Assembly (NCBI RefSeq): GCF_002008315.2
Contig: NZ_MVDG02000001.1
Coordinates: forward strand, 3,286,001 to 3,350,000
DNA length: 64,000 bases
Origin: Arthrobacter sp. KBS0703
GTDB lineage: Bacteria > Actinomycetota > Actinomycetes > Actinomycetales > Micrococcaceae
Direction: 5' to 3'
Shown piece by piece: positions 48,441 through 57,576 of this stretch. Both the position numbers and the translations under genes were made by a program. Numbering within the stretch: position 1 is the stretch's first letter; every line of letters begins with the position of its first letter. Under the pieces are notes generated by a model. It had not been told where the DNA came from, did not search any database, and saw nothing but the letters and a program-made list of their open reading frames with translations.

Positions 48441-49766
48441 GTGTCTACCAAACCCTCCATCGCATCTTCCGCCTTCTCCCGGCGGGGGTTCCTGGGCTTC
48501 GCCGCAGCAGCGGCCTCCGTACCCCTCCTGGCCGCCTGTGGCGGAGGCTCCGCGTCACAGGGCGGCGGTGGAAGCGCCGGCGGAACCATCAAGTTCTGGG
48601 ACATGCCGTGGGCCACCCCGGCGTACAACGAAACCGCAAAGAAGATCGCTGAAGGTTTCTCCGGAGCCAACAGCAAGGCCAGCTACCAGCTCATCCAGTG
48701 GAACAACTTCTACCAGACGTTCTCCTCGGCCATCGCGTCCAAGACCGGACCGGCAGTGTCCACCGGCGGTGGCTTCCAGGCCTTCCAGTTTGAGCAGCAG
48801 GGCCAGATCGCCTATGCCGACAAGGTCATCGAAGCACTGAAGAAGAACGGCCAGTTCGACGACTTCCTGCCGGGCGTGGTTGAGCCCTTCAAGACAGCCA
48901 AGGGCTACGTGGCGGTTCCCTGGCAGTTGGACATCCGTCCGCTCTGGTACCGCAAGTCCCTGTTCGAGAAGGCCGGTGTCGATGTTCCCAAGGACTGGGC
49001 AACCCTGCTTGAGGCCGGCAAGAAGCTGAAGAGTGTCGGAGCCGTCGGCTTCGCCACCGGCTCCGGTGCGGGCAACAACATCGGCAACCACCTCATGATC
49101 ATGATGATGCTCAACAATGGCGGTGGCGTGTTCAGCAAGGACGGCCAACTGGACGTCATGAACGACCGCAACGTAGAGGCCATCGAGTTTATGCTCGAGC
49201 TGGTGTCCAACGGCATCATCGATCCTGCCGCGGTCAGCTACACCACGGACAACCTCAACGCCCAGTGGAAGGATGGCAAGGCCGCGTACGGCATGTTGAC
49301 GCTGGGAGTTCCCGCCCGCGTCGGCGACACGTCCGGAGACATCGTTGTGGCAAGCCCGATTGCCGGCCCGCACGGGGACAAAGCGGCGCTGATCTTCCCG
49401 AACAACATCATGATGTACACGAACACGCCGTCGCAGGAAGCCTCCGAGGCGTTCCTGGTCTACTACATGGGCCAGCTGAAGGAACTGTGGAAGCAGAAGC
49501 TCATGAACGCCCTTCCGGTGTTCAAGTCCATCACCGAAATGCCCGAATTTACTTCCGATCCCAACAACGTGAAGATCGTCAAGGAATACGTGCCGATCGC
49601 CAAGACCTTCGCTTCCCAGGGCACGGCCCTGAGCGCCGACCTGGCGGCGTTGGACGGCGGTCAGGCCTTGAACCAGTTCACCCAGACCGTTCTCACCGGC
49701 AAGACCGATGCCAAGTCCGCTCTGCAGGCTTTTGAGTCCGGCCTCAAGTCAATTCTCAAGAAATAG
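48441..49766 (+). CDS. CUT1 ABC transporter sugar-binding lipoprotein
   Basis: A 441-residue family-1 extracellular solute-binding protein. A twin-Arg motif SRRGFLGFAAAAA and lipobox LAAC (Cys33) suggest Tat export and lipidation. The mature fold reads GTIKFWDMPWATPAYNETAKKIAEGF, FQFEQQGQIAYAD, GYVAVPWQLDIRPLWYRKSLFEKAG, AYGMLTLGVPARVG and IMMYTNTPSQEASEAFLVYY. GTG 48441 with GAAAGGAAACCATC. It captures the glycoside or oligosaccharide that the operon degrades and gives it to the two permeases; the ATPase is not in the window, so a shared MsiK-type ATPase is likely. Confidence 0.9.
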   Translation: MSTKPSIASSAFSRRGFLGFAAAAASVPLLAACGGGSASQGGGGSAGGTIKFWDMPWATPAYNETAKKIAEGFSGANSKASYQLIQWNNFYQTFSSAIASKTGPAVSTGGGFQAFQFEQQGQIAYADKVIEALKKNGQFDDFLPGVVEPFKTAKGYVAVPWQLDIRPLWYRKSLFEKAGVDVPKDWATLLEAGKKLKSVGAVGFATGSGAGNNIGNHLMIMMMLNNGGGVFSKDGQLDVMNDRNVEAIEFMLELVSNGIIDPAAVSYTTDNLNAQWKDGKAAYGMLTLGVPARVGDTSGDIVVASPIAGPHGDKAALIFPNNIMMYTNTPSQEASEAFLVYYMGQLKELWKQKLMNALPVFKSITEMPEFTSDPNNVKIVKEYVPIAKTFASQGTALSADLAALDGGQALNQFTQTVLTGKTDAKSALQAFESGLKSILKK

Positions 49767-49778
49767 GCGGCCAGCACC

Positions 49779-50753
49779 ATGTCGTCCACAACAGCACCGT
49801 CCGGCCTCGCCCGGGCCCGTCGAGGGCTTGCCCCCGGCGGATCCGGGGGCGGGTCCCCGCAACCCGGGCAGAATCGCAAGAGCAAGCTCAGCGCGCAGAC
49901 CAGCAGGACGTTCTTCTGGCTCCTGCTGCCCTCCGTCGTCCTGCTCGTCCTGATCCACGGCTACCCGCTCTTCCAAGCCGGCGTCCAAGCCACCCACAAC
50001 GGCAACCTGATCCAAACCGGTGACTTCGTGGGCATCGAAAACTTCCAAAGCGTGCTGGCCTCGCCGGCGTTCTGGAAGGCCGCGCAGTTCACGCTGTTGT
50101 TCACCATCGTCGGTGTCTTCGGCTCGTGGGCTGTCGGACTGGGGCTGGCCCTGCTGTTACGGACCAAGATCCCGGCCGGCGGCACCTTCAAGGTCCTGCT
50201 GCTCCTGCCCTGGGTGGTCCCCATCGTCGTTTCCTCCACCGCCTGGAACTGGCTGGTGGCCACACCGGACAGCCTCGTCCCCTCCCTGTACCGCAACCTG
50301 GGCCTGGGCACTCCGCTGTTCCTCGCGGACCCCACCCTGGCCGCGGTCACCGTGATGATCTTCAAAGTCTGGGTCAGCTTCCCGTTCATGATGATGATGA
50401 TCTCCGCGGCCCTGGCCTCCGTGGACAGCACCGTCTACGAAGCGGCCAGCATGGACGGCGCCACCCGCTTCCAGCAGTTCAGCCAGATCACCCTGCCGCT
50501 GATCGCCCGCTCCACCTACATCAGCTGGATCCTGATGACCATCTTCTGCGTCAACGACTTCCCCACCATCTACCTGCTCACCGGCGGCGGCCCCGTTGAC
50601 GCCACCACCTCCCTCGTGGTCCTGGCCTACCGCACGGTCTTCCAGGACTTCACCACCGGACCCGGCGTGGCCATCGCGTTCCTCATGACCATGACCCTGG
50701 TGGTCATCTCCGTTCTTCTGTACCGCCAGATCCGAAAGTCGAGCGTCGAATAA
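49779..50753 (+). CDS. CUT1 ABC permease, MalF type
   Basis: A 324-residue six-helix permease following a Gly-rich basic N-terminus: TFFWLLLPSVVLLVLIHGYPLFQAGVQA, FTLLFTIVGVFGSWAVGLGLALLLR, VLLLLPWVVPIVVSSTAWNWL, then the EAA loop YEAASMDGATRFQQFSQITLPLI and the last helices. It pairs with the following MalG-type subunit to make the channel. Its TAA shares a base with the next ATG. Confidence 0.9.
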   Translation: MSSTTAPSGLARARRGLAPGGSGGGSPQPGQNRKSKLSAQTSRTFFWLLLPSVVLLVLIHGYPLFQAGVQATHNGNLIQTGDFVGIENFQSVLASPAFWKAAQFTLLFTIVGVFGSWAVGLGLALLLRTKIPAGGTFKVLLLLPWVVPIVVSSTAWNWLVATPDSLVPSLYRNLGLGTPLFLADPTLAAVTVMIFKVWVSFPFMMMMISAALASVDSTVYEAASMDGATRFQQFSQITLPLIARSTYISWILMTIFCVNDFPTIYLLTGGGPVDATTSLVVLAYRTVFQDFTTGPGVAIAFLMTMTLVVISVLLYRQIRKSSVE

Positions 50754-51646
50754 TGAGCGCAGTAGTCCACGCCCACCCCCAGTCCGGCCCCGTCCTCGGC
50801 GTCGCCGGCCCGGCCAAGAACAAACGCGTCCTCTCCGAAGCCGGCCACCGCGGCCAGTGGTGGCGCTTCACCGCCATCCTTCTCATCACCGCGATAGTCC
50901 TCGTACCCATCATGGTCACGGTGGTCCTCGCCTTCACCCCCGGCCCCAACAGCACAGCGACCGGCCTGACGTTCGAGAACCTCAGCAACGTCTTCTCCAC
51001 GACACTGGCCGCCACCTGGCTGCAGAACAGCCTCGTCACCACCCTCTCCACCGTGGTGGTCTCCGTCGCAGTCGCAGCCCCGGCCGGCTACGTCCTCTCC
51101 CGCGGCCGCTCCAAAGCAGTCTCTGGCTACTCCCTGCTCCTGTTCGTCATGCAGTCCCTGCCTGTCATCACCTCCGTGGTCCCGCTCTTCATCCTGTTCG
51201 CAGCCATGGGCCTGGTGGACAACCTCATGGGACTGACCATCATCTACGTCGGCTCCACCATGACCGTGGCCACCTGGATGATGGCCGCCTACTTCGACTC
51301 CATCCCCATCAGCCTCGAAGAAGCCTCCTGGATCGATGGCTGCTCCGTCTTCGGCTCCTTCACCAAAGTCGTCCTCCGCAACTCCCTGCCCGGCATCCTC
51401 TCCACCGCGATCTTTGCCTTCCTGCTGGCCTGGAACGACTACCTCGTAGCCATCGTGTTCCTGCGCTCCAACGAAATCTTCACCCTCCCCATGGGCGTCC
51501 AGTCCTTCTTCCAGCAAAACAACACGGACTGGTCCGGAGTCATGGCCCTCGCGGTGATCATGATGCTCCCACCCGTCATCGTCTTCGCCACACTGAACAA
51601 ATACTTCAGCGTCGGCGGCATCGGCGGATCCCTCGCCGGCCGGTAA
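50753..51646 (+). CDS. CUT1 ABC permease, MalG type
   Basis: A 297-residue permease with six helices: FTAILLITAIVLVPIMVTVVLAF, VVVSVAVAAPAGYVLSRG, LLLFVMQSLPVITSVVPLFILFAAMG and the EAA loop LEEASWIDGCSVFGSFTKVVLRNSLPG near residue 190, ending FATLNKYFSVGGIGGSLAG, the usual MalG end. The tight TAATG junction with the upstream permease implies balanced synthesis. No ATPase gene follows. Confidence 0.9.
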   Translation: MSAVVHAHPQSGPVLGVAGPAKNKRVLSEAGHRGQWWRFTAILLITAIVLVPIMVTVVLAFTPGPNSTATGLTFENLSNVFSTTLAATWLQNSLVTTLSTVVVSVAVAAPAGYVLSRGRSKAVSGYSLLLFVMQSLPVITSVVPLFILFAAMGLVDNLMGLTIIYVGSTMTVATWMMAAYFDSIPISLEEASWIDGCSVFGSFTKVVLRNSLPGILSTAIFAFLLAWNDYLVAIVFLRSNEIFTLPMGVQSFFQQNNTDWSGVMALAVIMMLPPVIVFATLNKYFSVGGIGGSLAGR

Positions 51647-51714
51647 CCAGCTACCAGACGGCGCCGCCATCGGCTCTGAACCCTTTTTCGAACAAGCTCC
51701 CGCAAAGGAACCCC

Positions 51715-52479
51715 ATGTCTTACTCACTTCAGCTCTACACCCTGCGCAATGCCGTCCAGGAGGACCTGCCCGGCACCATCAGGAAGGTCGCTGAGATCGG
51801 CTTCACCCAGGTTGAACCGTACAACTTCGTGGCCACGGCAGCCGAACTAGGTGCCGCCTTGAAGGAGAACGGCCTGACCGCCCCGTCTGGGCACGCGCCG
51901 CTGCTCAGCCAGGACCAGGATGAGATCTTTGCCGCCGCGAAGGAACTTGGCATCAGCACCGTCATCGACCCCTACCTGCCTGCCGAACACTGGCAGAAGG
52001 CCGAGGACATCCAGGCCACCGCTGCCAAGCTCAACGCGGCAGCGAAGAAGGGAGCTGAATACGGCATACGTGTCGGCTACCACAACCACGCTTGGGAACT
52101 GGAGTCCATCATCGAGGGACGCACTGCGCTGGAATACTTCGCCGATCTCCTGGACCCGGAACTGGTCCTGGAAGTGGACACCTACTGGGTTGCCGTCGGC
52201 GGCCAGGACCCGGTGGACATCCTGGCCAAGCTCGGGGACCGGGTGAAGTTCATCCACATCAAGGACGGCCCGGCCACCACCGACACCAAGGCCCAGCAGC
52301 CCGCCGGGCAGGGCAAGATCGCAGTGTGGGACGTCATCGGCGCCGCCAAGTCCCTGGAAGTGGGCGTCGTGGAGTTTGATGACTACTCCGGCGACATCTT
52401 CGACGGCATCGCCCAGAGCCTTGCCTTCCTGAACACCGGAGCGTCCGAAGGCGCCCAGTCCGAAGGAGCACGGGCATGA
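51715..52479 (+). CDS. xylose-isomerase-like TIM-barrel sugar isomerase/epimerase (first copy)
   Basis: A 254-residue protein of the AP-endonuclease-2/xylose isomerase-like superfamily. Core: SYSLQLYTLRNAVQEDLPGTIRKVAEIGFTQVEPYNF, VGYHNHAWELE, LVLEVDTYWVAVGGQDPVDIL, KFIHIKDGP and VGVVEFDDYSGD. The H-N-H, E-x-D and H-x-K-D motifs supply metal ligands. Members isomerise, epimerise or eliminate sugars and keto-sugars. In the levoglucosan route two such proteins perform elimination and hydration of a 3-keto intermediate, which fits this gene's place before two Gfo/Idh genes. It overlaps the next start by 4 bp. Confidence 0.85.
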   Translation: MSYSLQLYTLRNAVQEDLPGTIRKVAEIGFTQVEPYNFVATAAELGAALKENGLTAPSGHAPLLSQDQDEIFAAAKELGISTVIDPYLPAEHWQKAEDIQATAAKLNAAAKKGAEYGIRVGYHNHAWELESIIEGRTALEYFADLLDPELVLEVDTYWVAVGGQDPVDILAKLGDRVKFIHIKDGPATTDTKAQQPAGQGKIAVWDVIGAAKSLEVGVVEFDDYSGDIFDGIAQSLAFLNTGASEGAQSEGARA

Positions 52480-53594
52480 GCACCTCCTCCATGAAGCGGG
52501 GCCCGGTCGGCGTAGCGGTCATCGGCGCCGGCAACATCAGCAAGCAGTACCTGGACAACCTGACCGTGTTCCCGGACCTGAAGGTCCACGTCATCGCCGA
52601 TCTCTTCGAAGATGCCGCGGCGGCGCGGGCGAAGGAATACGGGATCGCCGAGTTCGGCGGGGTGGACGCGGCCCTGAACCATCCCGACGTCGAAATCATC
52701 GTCAACCTGACCATCCCTGCCGCGCACGTGGAGGTGGCCACGGCCGCCGTCAATGCCGGCAAGCATGTGTGGACGGAGAAGCCCTTCTCGCTGGACCGGG
52801 AATCAGGGCTGGGGCTCCTCAAGGCCGCCGACGCTGCCGGACTGCGGCTCGGCTGCGCACCGGACACGTTCCTTGGCGCGGGGCTGCAGACGGCCCGGCG
52901 ACTGATCGAGCGCGGCGACATCGGCACCCCGCTGACCGCCATGACCACGTTCCAGACCCCCGGGCCGGAATCCTGGCACCCGAACCCCGCGTTCCTCTTC
53001 CAGCACGGTGCCGGTCCCTTGTTCGATATGGGCCCGTACTACCTCACCGCGCTGGTCCAGACGTTCGGATCCGTGCGCAAAGTGGCAGCCATCGGCTCCA
53101 AAGCCAAGGAAGTCAGGGTCATCGGCTCCGGGCCCAAGCTGGGTGAAGAGTTCACGGTGGAGGTCCCCACCCATGTCAGCGCGATGGCACAGTTCGACGG
53201 CGGACAGTCCTCGCACAGCGTCTTTTCGTTCGAGTCGCCGCGGCTGCGGATGGGCTTCGTGGAGATCACGGGCACGGAGGCCACCATCTCGCTGCCGGAT
53301 CCGAACTACTTCGACGGCGACATCAAGCTCTGGCGCGCCGGCGACGAAGAGTGGACGGTCATTCCCGCGACCGGCGCCGCCAACGGCCGGGGCATGGGCG
53401 TGCTGGACATGGCCCGCTCCATCCGGGCCGGGGTTCCGCACCGCGCCACGGGCAACCTGGCCTACCACGTGCTGGACACCATGGTCTCGATTTCCGAATC
53501 CGTTGAATCCGGCACCTTTGTCGACGTCGAAAGCTCCGCCCCTGCGTCGCCGGTCCTCCCCGAGGACTGGGACCCCACCGCTTCCACCCTCTAG
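52476..53594 (+). CDS. Gfo/Idh/MocA oxidoreductase (third intact copy)
   Basis: A 372-residue protein. VGVAVIGAGNISKQYLDNLTVF gives the nucleotide loop, VEIIVNLTIPAAHVEVATAAVNAGKHVWTEKPFSLDRESG the catalytic Lys (about residue 97), and FQHGAGPLFDMGPYYLTALVQTFG the active-site block (D-M-G-P-Y-Y, where Tyr stands for the usual His). ATGA overlap with the TIM-barrel gene. Tyr in place of His may mark a reductase or a different substrate; this is inference. Confidence 0.85.
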   Translation: MSTSSMKRGPVGVAVIGAGNISKQYLDNLTVFPDLKVHVIADLFEDAAAARAKEYGIAEFGGVDAALNHPDVEIIVNLTIPAAHVEVATAAVNAGKHVWTEKPFSLDRESGLGLLKAADAAGLRLGCAPDTFLGAGLQTARRLIERGDIGTPLTAMTTFQTPGPESWHPNPAFLFQHGAGPLFDMGPYYLTALVQTFGSVRKVAAIGSKAKEVRVIGSGPKLGEEFTVEVPTHVSAMAQFDGGQSSHSVFSFESPRLRMGFVEITGTEATISLPDPNYFDGDIKLWRAGDEEWTVIPATGAANGRGMGVLDMARSIRAGVPHRATGNLAYHVLDTMVSISESVESGTFVDVESSAPASPVLPEDWDPTASTL

Positions 53595-53604
53595 GAACCA
53601 GGCC

Positions 53605-54801
53605 ATGAACTCCCCCGAAAGCACGGACGGCACCAACCCGGACACCCTACCGCTGGGCGTTGCAATGATCGGCTATGCGTTCATGGGCAAGGCCCACTCG
53701 AACGCCTGGCGGAACGTTTCGTCCTTCTTCGACGTCCCGGCCTTCGAGCAGAAATTGCTCGTGGGCCGGGACGCCGCCCAGGTCGCCGAAGCCGCCGCGA
53801 AATACGGCTGGGCCGAAACCGCCACTGACTGGCGTTCGGTCCTGGAGCGGGACGACATCCACATCGTGGATATCTGCGCCCCGGGCTGGATGCACGCCGA
53901 GATCGCCATCGCGGCGCTCGAGGCCGGAAAGCACGTCCTGGTGGAAAAGCCACTGGCCAACACCCTGGCCGAGGCCGAAGCCATGGCGGACACGGCCCGG
54001 TCCGCCCGGGAACGCGGCGTGCAGTCCATGATCGGTTTCAACTACCGCCGCGTGCCCGCCCTGGCCCTCGCGAAGGAGCTCATCGCCGAAGGCCGGCTCG
54101 GGACGGTCCGGCACGTCCGTGCCGTCTACCTGCAGGACTGGCTGGTAGACCCGGATTCCCCCATGACATGGCGGCTGAACAAGGAAACCGCCGGGTCCGG
54201 AGCGCTGGGCGACATCGCGTCCCACGCGATCGACCAGGTCATGTTCCTGCTCGGCGGCACCGTCACCGAGGTCTCGGGCCGGCTGCACACCTTCGTGAAC
54301 AGCCGCCCCGGGGCGGACGGCCCCGAAGAGGTAACGGTCGACGACGCCGCCTGGGCAACGCTGACACTGGACTCAGGGGCCATCGCCTCCGTGGAGGTCT
54401 CCCGCATGGCCACCGGCCAAAAAAACTCCCTGAAACTGGAGATCTACGGGGACAAGGGCTCCCTCCTGTTCGACCTGGAAGCCATCAACGAACTCGGCTT
54501 CCTGGACGCCACTCTCCCGGTCCGGGAACAGGGCTTCCGGCGGATCCTGGTCAACGAACCCGAACACCCGTACATGGCTGCCTGGTGGCCGCAGGGCCAC
54601 GTGATCGGCTGGGAGCACACTTTCACGCACGAAATCCGGGACTTCCTTACCGCGATCGACGGCGGCACCCAGCCCTCGCCGTCGTTCGAGGAAGGCCTGG
54701 CCGTGCAGCGGGTGCTGGCCGCCATCGAAGAATCCGCCAACGCCAAGTCCTCCATCATCCAGCTCACCGCCTCCCCCGTCCCCGCCATTGAAGGAGCCTG
54801 A
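53605..54801 (+). CDS. Gfo/Idh/MocA oxidoreductase, levoglucosan-dehydrogenase-like
   Basis: A 398-residue protein. GVAMIGYAFMGKAHSNAWRNV (nucleotide loop in the F-M-G-K-A-H-S form), HVLVEKPLANTLAEAE (Lys), MIGFNYRRVPALALAKELIAEGRLG, then YLQDWLVDPDSPMTWRLNKETAGSGALGDIASHAIDQVMFLLGG. The FMGKAHS, FNYRR and YLQDW..DP.SP..WR..K..AGSGALGDI.SH blocks resemble the levoglucosan dehydrogenase I recall from Pseudarthrobacter, an NAD-dependent C3 oxidase. This makes it the best candidate for the first oxidation step. Ribosome site AGGAACCAGGCC. Confidence 0.85.
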   Translation: MNSPESTDGTNPDTLPLGVAMIGYAFMGKAHSNAWRNVSSFFDVPAFEQKLLVGRDAAQVAEAAAKYGWAETATDWRSVLERDDIHIVDICAPGWMHAEIAIAALEAGKHVLVEKPLANTLAEAEAMADTARSARERGVQSMIGFNYRRVPALALAKELIAEGRLGTVRHVRAVYLQDWLVDPDSPMTWRLNKETAGSGALGDIASHAIDQVMFLLGGTVTEVSGRLHTFVNSRPGADGPEEVTVDDAAWATLTLDSGAIASVEVSRMATGQKNSLKLEIYGDKGSLLFDLEAINELGFLDATLPVREQGFRRILVNEPEHPYMAAWWPQGHVIGWEHTFTHEIRDFLTAIDGGTQPSPSFEEGLAVQRVLAAIEESANAKSSIIQLTASPVPAIEGA

Positions 54802-54802
54802 C

Positions 54803-55804
54803 ATGCCCCGCCCGTACACCCTGTTCACCGGCCAGTGGGCCGACCTCCCGTTCGAGGAAGTCGCACGCCTGGCTTCCGGCTGGGGCTACGACGGCCTGGA
54901 AATCGCCGTTTCCGGGGACCACCTGGATGCCTGGCGCTGGGACGAGCCCGGCTATGTCGACTCCAAACTCGCCGTCCTGGAAAAGTACAACCTCAAGGTC
55001 TGGGCCATCTCCAACCACCTCAAGGGCCAGGCCGTCTGCGATGACCCCATCGACTTCCGCCACGAAGCGATCGTCGGGTCCAAAGTCTGGGGCGACGGCG
55101 ACCCCGAAGGTGTCCGCCAACGCGCTGCCGAGGAAATGAAGCACACCGCCCGGCTCGCCAAAGCCCTCGGCGTGGACACCGTGGTCGGGTTCACCGGCTC
55201 CTCCATCTGGCAGTACGTCGCGATGTTCCCGCCCGTGCCGGAAAAGGTCATCGAGGCCGGCTACCAGGACTTCGCGGACCGCTGGAACCCCATCCTGGAT
55301 GTCTTCGACGAGTGCGGGGTCCGTTTCGCCCACGAAGTCCACCCGAGTGAGATCGCCTACGACTACTGGACCACCGTCCGCACCCTCGAAGCGATCGGCC
55401 ACCGTCCCGCGTTCGGGCTGAACTGGGACCCGTCCCACTTCATGTGGCAGGGCATCGACCCCGTCTCCTTCATCTGGGACTTCAAGGACCGGATCTACCA
55501 CGTGGACTGCAAGGACACCAAGCTCCGCCCCACCGGCCGGAACACCGTCATGGGTTCCCACCTGCCCTGGGGCGACCCGCGGCGCGGCTGGGACTTCGTC
55601 TCCGCCGGACGCGGCGACGTCCCCTGGGAATCCTCCTTCCGCGCCCTCACCGCCATCGGCTACACCGGCCCCATCAGCATCGAGTGGGAAGACGCCGGCA
55701 TGGACCGCCTCCACGGCGCCCCCGAAGCCCTCGCAGCGCTCAAGACATTCGACTTCCCCGCCTCCCAGACGTCCTTCGACGCCGCCTTCAGCAGCAAGGA
55801 CTAG
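54803..55804 (+). CDS. xylose-isomerase-like TIM-barrel sugar isomerase/epimerase (second copy)
   Basis: A 333-residue enzyme: PYTLFTGQWADLPFEEVARLASGWGYDGLEIAVSGDHLD, VGFTGSSIWQYV, VRFAHEVHPSEIAYDYWTT, FGLNWDPSHFMWQGIDPVSFI, IYHVDCKDTKLRP and GPISIEWEDAGM. The metal ligands E (HEVHPSE), D (NWDPSH), H (YHVDCKD) and E (IEWED) are in place. ATG 54803 is chosen for the AAGGAGCC site; an upstream TTG is unlikely. With the Gfo/Idh gene before it and DUF1080 after, it likely handles a 3-keto sugar or its elimination product. Confidence 0.87.
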   Translation: MPRPYTLFTGQWADLPFEEVARLASGWGYDGLEIAVSGDHLDAWRWDEPGYVDSKLAVLEKYNLKVWAISNHLKGQAVCDDPIDFRHEAIVGSKVWGDGDPEGVRQRAAEEMKHTARLAKALGVDTVVGFTGSSIWQYVAMFPPVPEKVIEAGYQDFADRWNPILDVFDECGVRFAHEVHPSEIAYDYWTTVRTLEAIGHRPAFGLNWDPSHFMWQGIDPVSFIWDFKDRIYHVDCKDTKLRPTGRNTVMGSHLPWGDPRRGWDFVSAGRGDVPWESSFRALTAIGYTGPISIEWEDAGMDRLHGAPEALAALKTFDFPASQTSFDAAFSSKD

Positions 55805-55807
55805 GTC

Positions 55808-56671
55808 ATGTCAGGCATTGAAACGCCCGGGGGCGGTGACGGTTTTGTCCCGCTGTTCGACGGCACCACATTGACCGGCTGGCGATCGGTACCCCGCGTC
55901 TATGGCACCGAATATCCGGGCGGTCCGGCCCTCTTGGAACGCTTTGCCGCCCTGGGCCTGACCCCGCCGGTGGAACCCGAGAAGCACCCGGCCCGCTGGT
56001 TCGTGGACGACGGCATCCTGGTCGGCGAGCAGGACTCCCCCGGCAGCGGCTACGGCGGCTACCTGGTGAGCGAGCAGGCGTTCGGCGACTTCGAACTCGT
56101 GCTGGAAATGCGCCCGGACTGGCCGGCAGACACCGGTGTGATGATCCGGCGCCGGCCGGATACGTGGGAAGGTTTCCAGGTGCTCGTGGACCACCGTCCC
56201 TCCGGCGGCATTGGCGGGTTCTTCGGCAACGGACTGGCGAGCTTCTCTGCCGTGCCCTTCGCCGTCAACGTGGCCACGGACGCAGACGGGCGGCCCACCG
56301 GACTGATTGCGGACAACCCGGCCACATCCGTGGAGCCTGTCACGGAAGAAAAGCGTGCCCGCCTTAGGTACGCCGCCGACGTCGAGGACTTCCTCAACAT
56401 CTGGCGCTGGGACGACTGGAACGAACTCCGCATCCGCTGCGTCGGCGCCCTGCCGGTCATCACCACCTGGGTCAACGGTCTCAAGATCGCCGAACTGGAC
56501 ACAGCCAGCCTGGACTCGCCGAACTACCACCCGGCGGATGTCCTGGGTGTCCTCGGCGAGCGCGGGCACATCGCGTTGGAAGTCCACGACAATGACTCCA
56601 TGTTCGGCGAGGCCCGCTGGGGCAAGGGCGCGCAGTGCCGGTGGCGAAACATCCGGATCAAGGAGCTCTAA
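55808..56671 (+). CDS. DUF1080 protein (3-keto-disaccharide hydrolase family)
   Basis: A 287-residue LamG-like beta-sandwich with no signal peptide. FVPLFDGTTLTGWRSVPRVYG at the start, WFVDDGILVGEQDSPGSGYGGYLVSEQAFGDFELVLEMRPDWPADTGVMIRR in the middle, LNIWRWDDWNELRIRCVGALPVITTWVNGLKIAE and HIALEVHDNDSMFGEARWGKGAQCRWRNIRIKEL at the end are hallmarks of this family, which cleaves glycosidic bonds activated by a C3 ketone. Cytosolic location means it acts after import and oxidation. Starts four bases after the TIM-barrel gene stop. Confidence 0.88.
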   Translation: MSGIETPGGGDGFVPLFDGTTLTGWRSVPRVYGTEYPGGPALLERFAALGLTPPVEPEKHPARWFVDDGILVGEQDSPGSGYGGYLVSEQAFGDFELVLEMRPDWPADTGVMIRRRPDTWEGFQVLVDHRPSGGIGGFFGNGLASFSAVPFAVNVATDADGRPTGLIADNPATSVEPVTEEKRARLRYAADVEDFLNIWRWDDWNELRIRCVGALPVITTWVNGLKIAELDTASLDSPNYHPADVLGVLGERGHIALEVHDNDSMFGEARWGKGAQCRWRNIRIKEL

Positions 56672-56673
56672 AC

Positions 56674-57576
56674 ATGCTGTGTACCCTTCGGCCCGGCCAG
56701 CGCTGCGAGGTCTGGATTGCGTCCGTCACGGGCGAATCCGAACTCGTCTATAGCACCGACCAGTTCCTCCTCGAAGCGCCGAACTGGACCTTGGACGGCT
56801 CGGCCCTCATCCTCAACGGCGACGGGAAACTGTGGAGCTTTGATGTTGCAGGCCGGACACTCGAACAGGTCCCGCTCACCGGCATCCCGGACCTGAACAA
56901 CGACCACGTCCTCGCTCCTGACGGCACCGGCATCTTCCTGTCGGCGAACGACGGCCACATCTACCGGGCAGCTTTGAGCGGCGGTCCGGTGGAACGGATC
57001 ACCGACGACGACGGCTCCTTCCACTTCCTGCACGGCGTGAGTCCAGACGGCGGCGAGCTCGCTTACGTGGGTATCGCGGCCGGCGACTTTACGCAGCCGG
57101 GCCGCCTCAGGACCATACCGTCCGACGGCGGTGCTACCGCCGGAGTTGATGTCGGCCCCGGCCATTGCGACGGACCGGAATACTCGCCGGACGGAAAGTG
57201 GCTCTACCTGAATACCGAGTCCTTCAGCGCTCTCCGCGGCCACGCCCAGCTTGCCCGCGTGCAGGTTGACGGAACCGGTTTCGAGCGCCTCCTTGAGAGC
57301 GGGACCGTCGACTGGTTCCCGCACCTCTCCCCCGACGGGGAGCTGGCCAGCTACATCCGCTTCCCCGCAGGCACGGAGGGCCACCCCGCGAACTTGCCGG
57401 TCGCCGTCGTGCTTGTCTCCACCAACGACTGGACCGCACCGCTTCACACTTGGCCCCTCTTCGGCGGCCAGGGGACCCTCAATGTCAACAGCTGGGCACC
57501 GGATTCCAAGCGCTTTGCGTTTGTGGCGTATCCGCTCGCCAACACCGACTCACCAAAGGACCACGTTCGTGACTGA
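56674..57576 (+). CDS. cytosolic TolB-like beta-propeller protein
   Basis: A 300-residue protein of repeated four-strand blades marked by PDG/PDS turns: LAPDGTGIFLSANDGHIY, VSPDGGELAYVG, YSPDGKWLYLNTES, LSPDGELASYIRF and WAPDSKRFAFVAY, roughly every 45 residues, giving six or seven blades. No signal peptide, unlike true TolB. Similar propellers occur among oligogalacturonate lyases and as sugar-cluster proteins of unknown role. It begins three bases after the DUF1080 stop and overlaps the next gene by 8 bp, so it belongs to the pathway; its job (lyase, lactonase-like or scaffold) is open. Confidence 0.7.
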   Translation: MLCTLRPGQRCEVWIASVTGESELVYSTDQFLLEAPNWTLDGSALILNGDGKLWSFDVAGRTLEQVPLTGIPDLNNDHVLAPDGTGIFLSANDGHIYRAALSGGPVERITDDDGSFHFLHGVSPDGGELAYVGIAAGDFTQPGRLRTIPSDGGATAGVDVGPGHCDGPEYSPDGKWLYLNTESFSALRGHAQLARVQVDGTGFERLLESGTVDWFPHLSPDGELASYIRFPAGTEGHPANLPVAVVLVSTNDWTAPLHTWPLFGGQGTLNVNSWAPDSKRFAFVAYPLANTDSPKDHVRD

